Positions 17,545 through 26,496 of a DNA stretch of 40,611 nucleotides are shown here, in pieces; position 1 is the stretch's first letter, and each line of letters starts with the position of its first letter. The translations under genes were made by a program, and so were the position numbers. Location of the stretch: positions 1 to 40,611 of the forward strand of contig NZ_LUFH02000056.1 of the NCBI RefSeq assembly GCF_001586785.1. The letters are read 5' to 3'. Below the pieces are notes generated by a model that saw nothing but the letters and a program-made list of their open reading frames with translations, did no database searches and was not told the DNA's origin. This stretch comes from Sphaerospermopsis aphanizomenoides BCCUSP55. Its GTDB lineage: Bacteria > Cyanobacteriota > Cyanobacteriia > Cyanobacteriales > Nostocaceae.

Positions 17545-17823
17545 TTATTCAGGCATTTGTTCAGGAATTTGGGCGATAAAGCTCTAGTAAGTCTTTTCCC
17601 ATGCACTCCGCCAATTATTAACAACTCAATAAGCTAAGGTTTCTAAAGTTTCTCGCAAATACTTTTGGACTTGTTGTTCTAGGCGCAGCCCCTGTAATTG
17701 AGTATTACACTCTAGTTGCCAGCGTTGAAAACCGGAACTAGCAGAAATAGCATACTTAAGGTTGTGCCAAATATTAGCATCACGAGAAAGTTGGCCTGTG
17801 CAAGCAGCTGAAATTTTAGCCAT
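17545..17823 (-). pseudogene. Small cyanobacterial gene with two in-frame stops
   Basis: The frame opens with MAKISAACTGQLSRDANIWH and runs 65 codons to TGA (17626-17628). The same frame then continues with protein-like sequence VVNNWRSAWEKTY, a TAG (17584-17586), SFIAQIPEQMPE and a final TAA (17545-17547), just before an intact terminator. This looks like a 92-codon gene with two nonsense mutations rather than a 65-residue gene. Trp and aromatic residues in the tail and the terminator position favour this reading. Family and function are unknown. If homologs end at residue 65, it would instead be an intact short gene. Confidence 0.6.
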
Positions 17824-18491
17824 AGTTCCTCATTCCTCATTTTTAAATTTCAGAGTCAAACAGTTTTAGATTTTGGATTCTGGATGATGATTGGTGTCAT
17901 ACCCAAGGGATTCAGACATAAACCAAACCAGCCAAATCTCTAATCTTGCCAATGAAGGAGGTTGAAATCCACTCCTACCCTTAAATTTCCGAAATCTTAC
18001 TTAATCTTGTCTAAAGATAACGTTTATGTAGCAACCAATTCTGTGTGATTGATCACTAAACCTAGAGATATACTCAAGTAAATCTATCAGAACAACTTAT
18101 AACAGCGGTTAGGATTCGGTACTCGGTACTGGCTAAACGCCCTGTTATCGCTCTAATCGCAGCCATAGCCCCAAGGCTTTAACGAAAAAATGGGTTTGAG
18201 ATTCCCCGTCCGGAGATGGCTTGCTGATAAAATAGTGGAAACAAGCAGGGCATTGTCTGTTGGGCGAGATAGTGTAAGACGGTATGAAACTGCAACTGTT
18301 GTTTGTACCCAAAATCTCTGCACTTTTAGGGCGGGGAGTATGTCAAGGTACTCGGTAATTATTAATCAGCACTCGGTCATCCACATAGTTGCTTCAAAGT
18401 TATGAGTGCTGAGATTTGAGGTTTGAATGTTGAACTAAAAAATTATCTCAACCCAACATTCATCAATTAACTCAGCACTCTCTGCTTAACA
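17824..18491. other. Gene-free stretch downstream of infB
   Basis: About 670 bp. A 71-codon frame at 18190-18405 has no recognisable feature and is not called. CCCCGTCC (18204-18211) can pair with GGGCGGGG (18329-18336) around a 117-nt interior, which could reflect a structured RNA, but no known RNA family was recognised. GTACTCG heptamers occur near 18118 and 18350. The 3' end holds the long hairpin at 18404-18480. Confidence 0.5.
18404..18480. repeat. Long inverted repeat just downstream of infB
   Basis: GAGTGCTGAG at 18404-18413 is the perfect complement of CTCAGCACTC at 18471-18480, and inside it GAATGTTG (18425-18432) pairs with CAACATTC (18454-18461). It lies 11 bp after the infB stop. 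There is no T-run, so it may be a 3'-end stabilising hairpin or a small palindromic insertion rather than an intrinsic terminator. Confidence 0.75.
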
Positions 18492-21400
18492 CTACTTGGT
18501 TAGGGTAAGAGTACGACGTTTAGTTACCATCTGGTAGGATTCGATGATGTCACCTTCAGCCCAGTCATGGAACTTATCAATACCAATACCGCATTCATAA
18601 CCAGCATTGACTTCGCGGACATCTTCTTTCATCCGTTTGAGGGAATCAAGAACGCCTTCATAGATGACTTTACTATTGCGACGTACACGCAGTTTGCAGT
18701 TACGAACTAGTTTGCCTGATTGGACATAACAACCAGCAACAGCACCACGACCTACTGGGAAGACAGCACGTACTTCTGTTTGTCCCAAAGGTTCTTCCAC
18801 TAACTCTGGTTCTAGCAGACCTTCCAAAGCTCCTTGGATATCTTCTAGGAGTTTGTAGATGATGTTGTATTCCCGCACGTCTACACCTGCTTCATCAGCA
18901 GCTTGTCTAGCACCACTGGCATAGGTGGTGTTAAAACCAATGATGACGGCGTTACTAGCCGCAGCCAAGTCGATATCTGTTTCTGTGATTTCGCCAGCAG
19001 TAGCCAACAACATCCGAATTTGCACTTCGTTTTGGGGGATCTGTTTGAGAGAACCAATAATAGCTTCTACAGAACCTTGAACGTCTCCTTTGAGGATCAG
19101 GTTGAGTTCTTTTAGTTCCCCTTCTTGTGCTTGAGCCGAGAGGGTAGTGAGAGTAACTCGTCCTTGTAACAAGCGAGATTGACGTTGTTTATCTGCCCGG
19201 TCAGCAGCGATCGATCTTGCTTCTTTCTCGTTCTCGAAGACCTCAAACTCGTCACCTGCTGCGGGTACATCGCTTAAACCCAGTACCTCAACAGCAAAGG
19301 AAGGACTAGCGATTTCTACACGCTTACCTCTGTCATCGACCATTGCCCGGACTTTACCAAATGCCGAGCCAGCTACCAGCATATCTCCAACATGGAGAGT
19401 ACCGTTTTGAATCAGCAAGGTAGCAACTGCACCTTTGGCTTTATCTAGGTGAGCTTCAATGACTGTTCCCTTAGCAACACGATCTGGGTTAGCGGAGAGT
19501 TCTGCTACCTCTGCCACCAGAAGAACCATTTCTAGGAGTGTATCCAGGTTTTCGCCCTTGATGGCACTCACAGGAACCATGATCGTCTCACCGCCCCAAT
19601 CTTCTGCGGTCAAGCCGTAATTGGTCAGTTCTTGTTTAACACGCTCTGGTTGTGCGCCTTCTTTGTCAATCTTGTTAATAGCGACAACAATTGGCACGCC
19701 AGCAGCTTGAGCATGGCTGATAGCTTCTACGGTTTGGGGACGGACACCATCATCCGCAGCAACTACCAAAATCGCAATATCTGTCACCCGCGCTCCCCTA
19801 GCCCGCATAGCTGTGAAAGCTTCGTGACCGGGTGTATCCAGGAAGACTATCTGTTGTTGCTTGCCTTCATGTTCTACATCCACATGGTATGCACCGATGT
19901 GTTGGGTAATACCGCCGGCTTCGCCAGCAGCCACTTTGGTTTTGCGAATTGAGTCGAGTAGAGTGGTTTTACCGTGGTCTACGTGACCCATAATCGTCAC
20001 TACTGGTGGACGACGAATCAGATGTTCCAGATCCGCAATGTCGATCATTTCTGTGACTTTGCGGGCTTCTGCTTCTGGTTCTGCCGTTTCTACTTCTACT
20101 TCTAACTCTTTGGCTACTAGGGTAATGGTGGGAATATCCAGGTTTTGGGTGATACTGACCGCCATGCCTTTCATAAACAGGATTTTGACAATCTCTGTGT
20201 CGGCAATAACCAAGCCCTCAGCCAACTCTTGTACTGTCAATGGTCCTGTGACGATCAGTTTTTCTGGTCGCTCACGTTTGACTTCTACTTCTTGCTGGCG
20301 GCGGTTTTGGTCACGGTATGAACCAGACCTCTTATTTTTAGTAGTGGGTGCAGCGGCAGCTAAATTAGGCTGCTGTAGTGGTTTGGTGGACTTGGGTTTG
20401 GGAGGACGAGCGATAGAAAGGCTAACTTGGACAGTAGCTGGAATTTCTAACCCCTCTTCATCCAGTAAGTCGTCTTCTTCAAAATCATCATCAAGGATAG
20501 GCTTGGTTCGTTTGCCTTTAGGGCCAACTTTTGCCTTTTCTTTAATTTCGTCAATGATTTCCTCTTCCTGCCATTTTTTCCCACCTTTGTTTGCTCGAGG
20601 CGGTGTTGGGCGTTTTAAGTCGAGGAGATCAGGTGTGATTGGTGTTTCATCCAATCCCTCTTTTTTCGCTCCCACTCCTGCTATCTGTCTTGGTGGAGTA
20701 GCAACGGGAGCAGCGGGAGGTTCACCATGACGCGCAGGTCTAGGTCGTTGTATATCCGTTGATGTTCCAGGTGCTGATGGTCTACTCCCTCTTTGTTCCG
20801 GTTTCACCGGCGATGGAGTTGAACGCGCCTTTTGATCTGTAGTTGGTTTGCCTACTTTTGGTTTGCCTTGTTCGCGTTCTTCTTCGGCACGCTTTATGCG
20901 TTCGCGTTTGAGGATAGGTTTTCCTGCCTGAGATGGCTGTTCAGTTACAGCCTCTGTTTCCTCTACAGGTCTTGTGGGTGGACCGACCAGTTGTGGTTTG
21001 GGAGTTTTTTCCGGTTTTGGCCTGGGAGAAACTACTTTTTCTGGTTTTTCCGCTGCTGTTTTTTCGGATGTTGGATTAGGATTAGTGGTCTTATCCAATT
21101 CCGCAATCTTAGGTTTTTGCGGGGTCTCCGATTGATTCCGGGGTACAGGTCGAGTGGGTGCCGTCGGCTTCATGGGTGAGACTGGTGTAGCGAAAGGCCG
21201 TGGTGGAGAGGGAGAATTGACTTCAGAAGAAGAAGCAACTTGGTTATTGGTAGCAACTGAATCGCTATCAGGGCGTGAGGTAGTGTTTCTCAATATTTTG
21301 GGTTTGCGAATTTCCAAAATTTGCTGTTTGTGAGGTGTAGCAGGTCGGTTACGTCCGCCAGTTTGAGGTGAATTTGGTTTATGGTTATTTGTACCTAATT

Positions 21401-21593
21401 CCTTTTTGGACGTGACACTCGTAGCTGCGAGTTTTTCCGCCGCTGTACGAATTTGTTCAGCATCAGATTCTGAGATCGTGCTGCTATGACTTTTGACCGC
21501 GATGTTGAGCTGGTCGCAAATTGCTAATAGCTCTTTGTTATCCAAATTCAATTCCTTTGATAATTCGTAGATTCTAACTTTTCCGTTGTTCAT
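18492..21593 (-). CDS. infB: Translation initiation factor IF-2
   Basis: GTPase that delivers fMet-tRNA to the 30S subunit and promotes subunit joining. The 1033-residue protein has an N-terminal IF2_N module ([20 protein letters not shown]), a very long Pro/Lys/Arg-rich low-complexity region (about 70-440) typical of filamentous cyanobacteria, a second IF2_N ([20 protein letters not shown]), then the G domain: GHVDHGKTT (G1, about residue 532), DTPGHEAF (G3), NKID (G4) and SAIKGENLD (G5). Domains II-IV follow and the C-terminal tRNA-binding domain ends at the stop. The ATG has a weak purine-rich ribosome binding site. It is the last gene of the rimP-nusA-ylxR cluster, but a 407-bp gap precedes it, so it may also have its own promoter. 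Confidence 0.97.
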   Translation of the reverse strand: MNNGKVRIYELSKELNLDNKELLAICDQLNIAVKSHSSTISESDAEQIRTAAEKLAATSVTSKKELGTNNHKPNSPQTGGRNRPATPHKQQILEIRKPKILRNTTSRPDSDSVATNNQVASSSEVNSPSPPRPFATPVSPMKPTAPTRPVPRNQSETPQKPKIAELDKTTNPNPTSEKTAAEKPEKVVSPRPKPEKTPKPQLVGPPTRPVEETEAVTEQPSQAGKPILKRERIKRAEEEREQGKPKVGKPTTDQKARSTPSPVKPEQRGSRPSAPGTSTDIQRPRPARHGEPPAAPVATPPRQIAGVGAKKEGLDETPITPDLLDLKRPTPPRANKGGKKWQEEEIIDEIKEKAKVGPKGKRTKPILDDDFEEDDLLDEEGLEIPATVQVSLSIARPPKPKSTKPLQQPNLAAAAPTTKNKRSGSYRDQNRRQQEVEVKRERPEKLIVTGPLTVQELAEGLVIADTEIVKILFMKGMAVSITQNLDIPTITLVAKELEVEVETAEPEAEARKVTEMIDIADLEHLIRRPPVVTIMGHVDHGKTTLLDSIRKTKVAAGEAGGITQHIGAYHVDVEHEGKQQQIVFLDTPGHEAFTAMRARGARVTDIAILVVAADDGVRPQTVEAISHAQAAGVPIVVAINKIDKEGAQPERVKQELTNYGLTAEDWGGETIMVPVSAIKGENLDTLLEMVLLVAEVAELSANPDRVAKGTVIEAHLDKAKGAVATLLIQNGTLHVGDMLVAGSAFGKVRAMVDDRGKRVEIASPSFAVEVLGLSDVPAAGDEFEVFENEKEARSIAADRADKQRQSRLLQGRVTLTTLSAQAQEGELKELNLILKGDVQGSVEAIIGSLKQIPQNEVQIRMLLATAGEITETDIDLAAASNAVIIGFNTTYASGARQAADEAGVDVREYNIIYKLLEDIQGALEGLLEPELVEEPLGQTEVRAVFPVGRGAVAGCYVQSGKLVRNCKLRVRRNSKVIYEGVLDSLKRMKEDVREVNAGYECGIGIDKFHDWAEGDIIESYQMVTKRRTLTLTK

Positions 21594-22000
21594 CCACTCT
21601 TTCCCCTTTAATTTACAGTTTTAGCGGATGGTTGCCTGGTTTGCGACATCTCCATCCTTTGATCACTGTTTTTTAGGTTGCCCTTGGTGATGTTGCCGGT
21701 GCCTCCAATTAGGAAAGAGAGATGTTTCGGTTTAATACTGGCATCCCCATCCAAGATGATGGTTGACGGGCTGCCATAAAAATTTTTGATTTAAAAAATT
21801 TTTGTGGTTAGCCTTGACGCCGCACTGCGCTTGAGCGCTACCAGGTTGCCATGCTTGAGTTTTTTGTTTTGCTGATTCTGAGTCTTCCACAACACAATCG
21901 AGTAAAACTTTTTGGGAGTATTGCTTGAGAGTCCCTCTTTAAATTTGGGAGAGCCACTTGCTTTCTACACCCATTTACTATTTTGGCACTAACCGCTCAA
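21594..22000. other. Long untranslated gap upstream of infB
   Basis: 407 bp inside an otherwise tightly packed operon. It contains an AT-rich self-complementary block (AAAAATTTTT twice, 21778-21803) and a small GCGCT/AGCGC hairpin near 21825-21836. Only short open frames exist. It may hold an infB promoter or leader; no known riboswitch was recognised. Confidence 0.55.
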
Positions 22001-22270
22001 CTAAACCCACTCAAACCTATTCAAGTTTGAAAGTCTAGTCCTTCGTAGTGAGTCAACCACCACAGGGTTAAACGGCCAACCCTTTATTCCTTGGTCTAAG
22101 ACATCAGGAATTTCTTTTATGATGATATTAAAAGCTAGATTTTTGGCAACTGCATCTTCCACCAACGATACCAGAGGTTGTGATGAGAGTGCCAATTGTT
22201 TGGCTTTCATCACAATTTTTCTAGCAATTACCGTCTGGGAATTTTTATCATCAAATTTGATTTTTGGCAC
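22001..22270 (-). CDS. Unrecognised small protein between ylxR and infB
   Basis: An 89-residue protein, basic at the start (MPKIKFDDKNSQTVIARKIV) and ending NLNRFEWV. No membrane helix or signal peptide. Its start overlaps the end of ylxR by 20 bp, which indicates translational coupling and supports it as a real gene. The position is where many bacteria carry ylxQ, an L7Ae-type RNA-binding protein, but I see no L7Ae motif here. Function unknown; a translation- or transcription-related role is only inferred from the operon. Confidence 0.7.
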   Translation of the reverse strand: MPKIKFDDKNSQTVIARKIVMKAKQLALSSQPLVSLVEDAVAKNLAFNIIIKEIPDVLDQGIKGWPFNPVVVDSLRRTRLSNLNRFEWV

Positions 22271-22523
22271 TATTGCTTGCGGTTAGGCGTTGCCACAATG
22301 TTTGATACAGTGTTTCAGGCACTGTCCCATGCAGCGATCGCCCTAATTTATTTTTTTTCTGTGCTGCTTGTAAGCAGTCAGCTTGGGGACAAATATAGGC
22401 AGAACGCCCCATGCCCTGCTCTAATTGTACCTTCCCAGATGGAAAGACGCGGACAATCCGCCAAAACTCTTCTTTTAGTCCTACTCGGCGACAACTAATA
22501 CAACGCCGATAATTCGGTTTCAT
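22251..22523 (-). CDS. ylxR: YlxR family RNA-binding protein
   Basis: A 90-residue protein of the YlxR/DUF448 family. Diagnostic features: YRRCISCRRVGLKEEFWRIV at residues 5-24, GRSAYICPQADCL near 39-51, and the AQKKNKLGRSL segment. YlxR proteins are encoded with nusA and infB across bacteria and are proposed nucleic-acid-binding or transcription-related regulators. The gene starts 131 bp after nusA and overlaps the next gene, fitting an operon. Confidence 0.93.
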   Translation of the reverse strand: MKPNYRRCISCRRVGLKEEFWRIVRVFPSGKVQLEQGMGRSAYICPQADCLQAAQKKNKLGRSLHGTVPETLYQTLWQRLTASNSAKNQI

Positions 22524-22654
22524 CGGGTTTTTTCTCAGTTAGGTCAGCAGTTTGTAGTCAACTAAAAATTGTAGTTTTTGTGAGGTTTTTGCTAATTTTG
22601 ACTGCCATAAGTTTTTTAGTGTACATTTAACGGCTGATAGTGAATAGACAAAGC

Positions 22655-23941
22655 CTAGGGAAAATTATCTTCTTCACTAGAATCAAAATCATCACTCTCC
22701 AATTCTAATTCTTCTTGATTTTCATCCTCTAGTTCCTCCATCTCATTTTCTTCATCTTCCGGTTGATATTGTGCGCGTACAGCAGCAAATTTAGCATCTT
22801 CTGCTGCTTCGTCATATTTAGCTTTATCTTTAATATCAATTTTCCAACCGGTCAGTCGAGCAGCTAATCGCACATTTTGTCCTTCTTTACCGATAGCTAA
22901 ACTCAGTTGATCTTCAGCTACTAGTACGTGGGTTTGCCTGGATTCGGGATCCATTAAGCGCACTTCATCCACTCTTGCTGGACTGAGGGCATTAGCGATA
23001 TAAGTTGCTGGATCGGGGGACCAGCGAATTACATCTATCTTTTCACCCCGTAACTCATTAACTACTACCTGAATTCTCGATCCCCTAGCACCAATACAAG
23101 CCCCAACTGGGTCTACGTCACGATCAAGGGTATCTACTGCTATTTTAGTCCTTGGGCCTACGTAACGGGAAGGGGGATTAGCTTCTCTTGCTACTGCGAC
23201 TATTCGTACAACTTCATCTTCAATTTCTGGAACTTCGTTGGCGAATAAATAAACTACTAATCCAGCATCGGCACGGGATACTAGTAATTGTGGACCCCGT
23301 TGCTGACCTTGGGAAACTTTTTTCAGATATACCTTAAAGGTGGCATTCGCCCGATAATTATCGTTAGGTAACTGCTCTCGTTTGGGTAATTCAGCTTCTA
23401 CTTCTGGTTGACCAAATCCACTGCTGACGGCCAATATTACGGATTGTCTTTCAAATCTTAAAACTCTAGCTTGTAAAACAGTGCTTTCTAAATCTTGGAA
23501 TTCTTCTTGCACCATTTGGCGCTGTTGATCCCGCAATTTTTGCGCTAATACCTGTTTGGTTTGCATGGCGGCCATCCGCCCAAATTCGCCTTGATCTGGA
23601 GTGACATCTAGTACCACAGAATCACCTGATTGGGCTTCTGGTGCGACTTGTTGCACTTCTTCCAAAGAAATTTGATGATCTGAGTTACTAACTTGTTCAA
23701 CTATGGTTTTAGTAGAAAGAACTCGAAAACCTTCTCCGTCAATATCCAGTTCTACTTCAAAATTATCAAAATAATCTTCATCAAATTGTTTGCGTTCTAA
23801 ATTTTGGGCGCGACGATAACGTTCGTATCCTTTAAGTAATGCTTCTCTAATAGATGATTGCACTGCCAAACGAGGTAAATTTCGCTCGCGGCTAATACTT
23901 TCAATTAATTCTTTTAATCCAGGTAAAGTAACCATTGACAT
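22655..23941 (-). CDS. nusA: Transcription termination/antitermination factor NusA
   Basis: RNA polymerase-binding factor that modulates pausing, termination and antitermination. N-terminal domain (residues 1-130, LPGLKELIESISRERNLPRLA), S1 domain (about 135-200), KH1 (VGACIGARGSRIQVVVNEL) and KH2 (LSLAIGKEGQNVRLAARLTGW) are present. There are no C-terminal acidic AR repeats of the enterobacterial kind; instead the last 45 residues are very rich in Glu/Asp, common in cyanobacteria. The start is set by AGGAG 9 nt upstream of the ATG at 23941; the ATG two codons earlier (23947) would leave only 3 nt. It is preceded by rimP. Confidence 0.96.
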   Translation of the reverse strand: MSMVTLPGLKELIESISRERNLPRLAVQSSIREALLKGYERYRRAQNLERKQFDEDYFDNFEVELDIDGEGFRVLSTKTIVEQVSNSDHQISLEEVQQVAPEAQSGDSVVLDVTPDQGEFGRMAAMQTKQVLAQKLRDQQRQMVQEEFQDLESTVLQARVLRFERQSVILAVSSGFGQPEVEAELPKREQLPNDNYRANATFKVYLKKVSQGQQRGPQLLVSRADAGLVVYLFANEVPEIEDEVVRIVAVAREANPPSRYVGPRTKIAVDTLDRDVDPVGACIGARGSRIQVVVNELRGEKIDVIRWSPDPATYIANALSPARVDEVRLMDPESRQTHVLVAEDQLSLAIGKEGQNVRLAARLTGWKIDIKDKAKYDEAAEDAKFAAVRAQYQPEDEENEMEELEDENQEELELESDDFDSSEEDNFP

Positions 23942-24037
23942 AAGCATAATCTCCTTAACTTGTATGTCAGCAACCGCTATAATTTGAGATTCTCAATTGG
24001 GAATTTTAGATGCTGTTCTAAAACCCCAATCCAAAAT

Positions 24038-24059
24038 CTAAAATCTAAAATCTAAAATT
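24038..24059. repeat. Heptamer tandem repeat (AAAATCT)3
   Basis: Three AAAATCT units ending 2-3 bp beyond the rimP stop, inside the rimP-nusA spacer. Related units lie right before the start codon at 13139. Confidence 0.75.
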
Positions 24060-24061
24060 GG

Positions 24062-24523
24062 TTAGCGGCGCTCATCCAGCTGCACCCTGGTAACTAGGGA
24101 TCTGGGAATTTCAACTACACGACCTTTCTGATTTAAGAAAATAGTTGTTTCATCCCGGCGAATCAACTGACCAGTCCACTCTTGTTGTCCGTCGTGGGGT
24201 TCAGAAGTGGAGATAACTACAGGAAATCCTTTAAAGGAAATAAATTCCCTGTCAGTGATTAGTTGTCGTCCAATCCCAGGACTGGATACTTCCAATACAT
24301 AAGCATCTGGAATTATCTCCGCCGCATCTAAGGAGGCTTCTAAAGCACGGCTCATCCGTTCACAATCATCAAGACCAGTATCCTGTTGGGGATTACGGAT
24401 ATCTACCCGCAAAACTGGCGGACGCTGGTTAGTATGAAAAACTATGCCAACAACTTCCAATCCCAGTTCGTTTGCTACTGGTGTCGCTAAGTCAATAATT
24501 TGTGGTACTAAAGGATGAGTCAT
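24062..24523 (-). CDS. rimP: Ribosome maturation factor RimP
   Basis: Factor for 30S subunit maturation. From the ATG at 24523 ([21 protein letters not shown]) the product is 153 residues, the family length. The N-terminal alpha/beta domain includes [23 protein letters not shown] and [16 protein letters not shown], followed by the C-terminal SH3-like domain ([10 protein letters not shown] to the end). The frame is open upstream to an ATG at 24607, but those 28 extra codons run through a terminator hairpin and do not look like RimP. It is the first gene of the nusA-infB cluster. No Shine-Dalgarno is visible between the hairpin T-run and the ATG. Confidence 0.93.
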   Translation of the reverse strand: MTHPLVPQIIDLATPVANELGLEVVGIVFHTNQRPPVLRVDIRNPQQDTGLDDCERMSRALEASLDAAEIIPDAYVLEVSSPGIGRQLITDREFISFKGFPVVISTSEPHDGQQEWTGQLIRRDETTIFLNQKGRVVEIPRSLVTRVQLDERR

Positions 24524-24536
24524 GCGAGAATTCAAT

Positions 24537-24560
24537 AAAAAAAGTGGGCTTCTACCCACT
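24537..24560 (-). terminator. Intrinsic terminator in the rimP leader (possible attenuator)
   Basis: On the minus strand AGTGGG-TAGAAG-CCCACT is followed directly by seven T. This is a complete small Rho-independent terminator whose T-run ends 13 nt before the rimP start codon and about 60 nt after the predicted transcription start. Confidence 0.75.
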
Positions 24561-24596
24561 TCCTGCGATAGGGATATCTTCCAAGAAGTCTTGTGA

Positions 24597-24614
24597 CGAA
24601 CCGTCATTGGTTCG
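24597..24614 (-). promoter_or_regulatory. Upstream hairpin of the rimP leader
   Basis: CGAACC (AATGAC loop) GGTTCG near the predicted 5' end of the rimP transcript, followed by the terminator hairpin at 24537-24560. It could be part of a cis-regulatory leader; no known class was recognised. Confidence 0.5.
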
Positions 24615-24625
24615 CCCCTAACATG

Positions 24626-24653
24626 AGTGTAGCGTATTTTTTTCGTTAGTCAT
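24626..24653 (-). promoter_or_regulatory. Predicted promoter of the rimP-nusA-infB operon
   Basis: TACACT (-10, 24626-24631) with ATGACT (-35, 24648-24653) at 16-bp spacing on the minus strand, giving a start near 24619. The -35 region lies in a degenerate TTAGTCA heptamer stretch. Not a perfect consensus. Confidence 0.45.
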
Positions 24654-24690
24654 TAGTTATTGATCATTGGGCATTGGGCAAGATCAAGTC

Positions 24691-24720
24691 AAATGTCAAA
24701 TGTCAAATGTCAAATGTCAA
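24691..24720. repeat. Heptamer tandem repeat (TCAAATG)4
   Basis: Four TCAAATG units upstream of the rimP promoter, followed at 24740-24780 by CTACCTCCCC-type repeats and at 24788-24803 by GTCACCT units. Confidence 0.8.
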
Positions 24721-24797
24721 AATTAAACAACTCTTTTCTCCCCTGTCCCCTGCCTCCCCTACCTCCCCTACCTCCCCTGCTTTCTTTCTGTCACCTG

Positions 24798-26243
24798 TCA
24801 CCTATCTCGGATTTCTGGGAAAGTACCTCTGTTAACTACTGTTGGTACAGATGCTGGCGATCGCATTTGCCGAGTTTGTTCAATAATTTGGTCAATGTCT
24901 TCCTGAGAGAGTCTTTGAACATAGTTAATTTTGACTTCCTCTAGAAAGTCATTGAGTAAGCTCTGAATTTCTAAAATTACGTGTTTTTCCTGAATTTCTG
25001 CACCTAAAACTGTCGTAAATTTTTCCATTAACTGATTAGAAAGTTTTGCCGCAACAGGATCTTTAATGGCACTAACCAAGGCAATATATAGATTAGTAGT
25101 AATTTGATTGGCTAGTTGTTCACTGAGTTGGGTTTGTACTTGTCCCACACCTGGAAATATCAGCAGGTTGCGATAAACAGGAACTTGTTGGAAAGCTGTA
25201 TCAATACTGTGGCGTAAAATGGCATTGATTTCTGGCTGGATTTTGGGTAGGACTTGATTAACAATGGTTTGTACTAACAGCCCTGTGATCGCTTCCACTT
25301 CGTTTATATTGTTAATATCTATATATGCACGCTCTTTTTTTGGCTGTAGTAGCCACTTGGTTAGCTCACCACGTTGGATTGAACCCTGCATTTGGTTAAT
25401 TACCCGTACTACCACAATCTCTGTAATTTCTTCGGCAAAATTGGCTATTATACCCTGATGAATTTGTCTTCTTATTAAATGTAAACTGATTAATTTAGAT
25501 TTATCTAAACGTACTAATACTGGTAAAGCTCTCAACCAACGCCAAAAAGGAATGATTAACAATAAGTCATACCAACGCCACAAAATTGCTTCTAACCAGC
25601 TTAAATGGGGATTTTTACGTTTGATGTAAAAAATGCGTCCTAGTAATTCTAAGCCAAATATAACTACAAATGGTAAATCAATTAGCCAAAAATTATCCAG
25701 AAATTCCCCATTTTCACCGATTTTTCGGTAATAGTTCACAGCAATTGCTGGACGGATCTGTTGGTTGAAAAAATTAATTTCTTGAATCCAACCGCGCTGA
25801 GATAAATATGCTTGACTCCAAAAAGTATCAAAGGCGCTTTTTGCAGATTTTTGACCGATGTGTTCTCGCATCCGGTTTTTGATTTTTTCCAGAGATCCAC
25901 TCTTACTGGCACCTGCAAAGGGATTTGTATCAATGATTTCGGTGCTAAGACGACTGACTTCTGCTAACTTGGTTTTTACCTGGGGCGAATTTAACCCTGT
26001 TTGACTGACTTGTATTTCTAAAGCATCTACTGTTTCCAGATAATTTTTTGTGTCTCTATGGGGTTCAATACCTTTAATCGGATCATAAATTTGGGTAATT
26101 TGAGGAAATCTGCGGAAGTAGAAATCCCGCCAAGGTACGTAACTTAAATCAAACAAAATTAGACCTAAGTTAACGGTGGCAATCATGGCCATTAACTTTT
26201 CAAACCATAGGTTGGGGTGTTTGCGGGATTTGAATTTAATCAT
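24798..26243 (-). CDS. Membrane protein of unknown function
   Basis: A 481-residue protein not recognised as a named family. Predicted membrane helices lie near residues 17-38, 184-206 and 218-245. The last two (IDLPFVVIFGLELLGRIFYI and WYDLLLIIPFWRWLRALPVL, the latter followed by basic residues) are reminiscent of ion-channel voltage-sensor segments, but no pore motif is visible. A soluble region (about 50-165) and a long helical C-terminal domain (about 255-465) complete it. Its TGA stop lies inside a GGTGACA repeat unit. It points the same way as rimP but is downstream of other promoters; no operon is implied. Confidence 0.7.
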   Translation of the reverse strand: MIKFKSRKHPNLWFEKLMAMIATVNLGLILFDLSYVPWRDFYFRRFPQITQIYDPIKGIEPHRDTKNYLETVDALEIQVSQTGLNSPQVKTKLAEVSRLSTEIIDTNPFAGASKSGSLEKIKNRMREHIGQKSAKSAFDTFWSQAYLSQRGWIQEINFFNQQIRPAIAVNYYRKIGENGEFLDNFWLIDLPFVVIFGLELLGRIFYIKRKNPHLSWLEAILWRWYDLLLIIPFWRWLRALPVLVRLDKSKLISLHLIRRQIHQGIIANFAEEITEIVVVRVINQMQGSIQRGELTKWLLQPKKERAYIDINNINEVEAITGLLVQTIVNQVLPKIQPEINAILRHSIDTAFQQVPVYRNLLIFPGVGQVQTQLSEQLANQITTNLYIALVSAIKDPVAAKLSNQLMEKFTTVLGAEIQEKHVILEIQSLLNDFLEEVKINYVQRLSQEDIDQIIEQTRQMRSPASVPTVVNRGTFPEIRDR

Positions 26244-26496
26244 TATTGGTTACGAATTATACAAAATAACGCTCTTTTCGTATTTAATGTCAAGTATGGT
26301 CAGATCATCGGTTCTACTGTTAAAACATCAGACTATTGATAGATGTAAAAAAGTAAATTATCCATATCCGTTAATAATCAATGGCATTCAAATCAATCAA
26401 AATTCATAAATAATGGAAAAATCACAGCTTAAAGAAATTTAAGATACAGTTGTTAGCATTTCTATTTTGCTGATTTCATGCAAAGGAGTTTTAACA

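Noticed and set aside
18190-18405. A 71-codon frame and a possible structured RNA downstream of infB
   Set aside because: The frame has no recognisable feature. The long-range pairing of CCCCGTCC with GGGCGGGG is suggestive but I could not match it to 6S RNA, tmRNA, SRP RNA or RNase P RNA, so no RNA gene is called.
20038-20730. A 230-codon open frame on the plus strand inside infB
   Set aside because: It is antisense to the low-complexity Pro/Lys region of IF-2, has Ser-rich meaningless composition, and shows no motif or ribosome binding site.
24524-24607. A 28-codon N-terminal extension of RimP
   Set aside because: It passes through a terminator hairpin and is not part of the RimP family; the ATG at 24523 gives the normal length.
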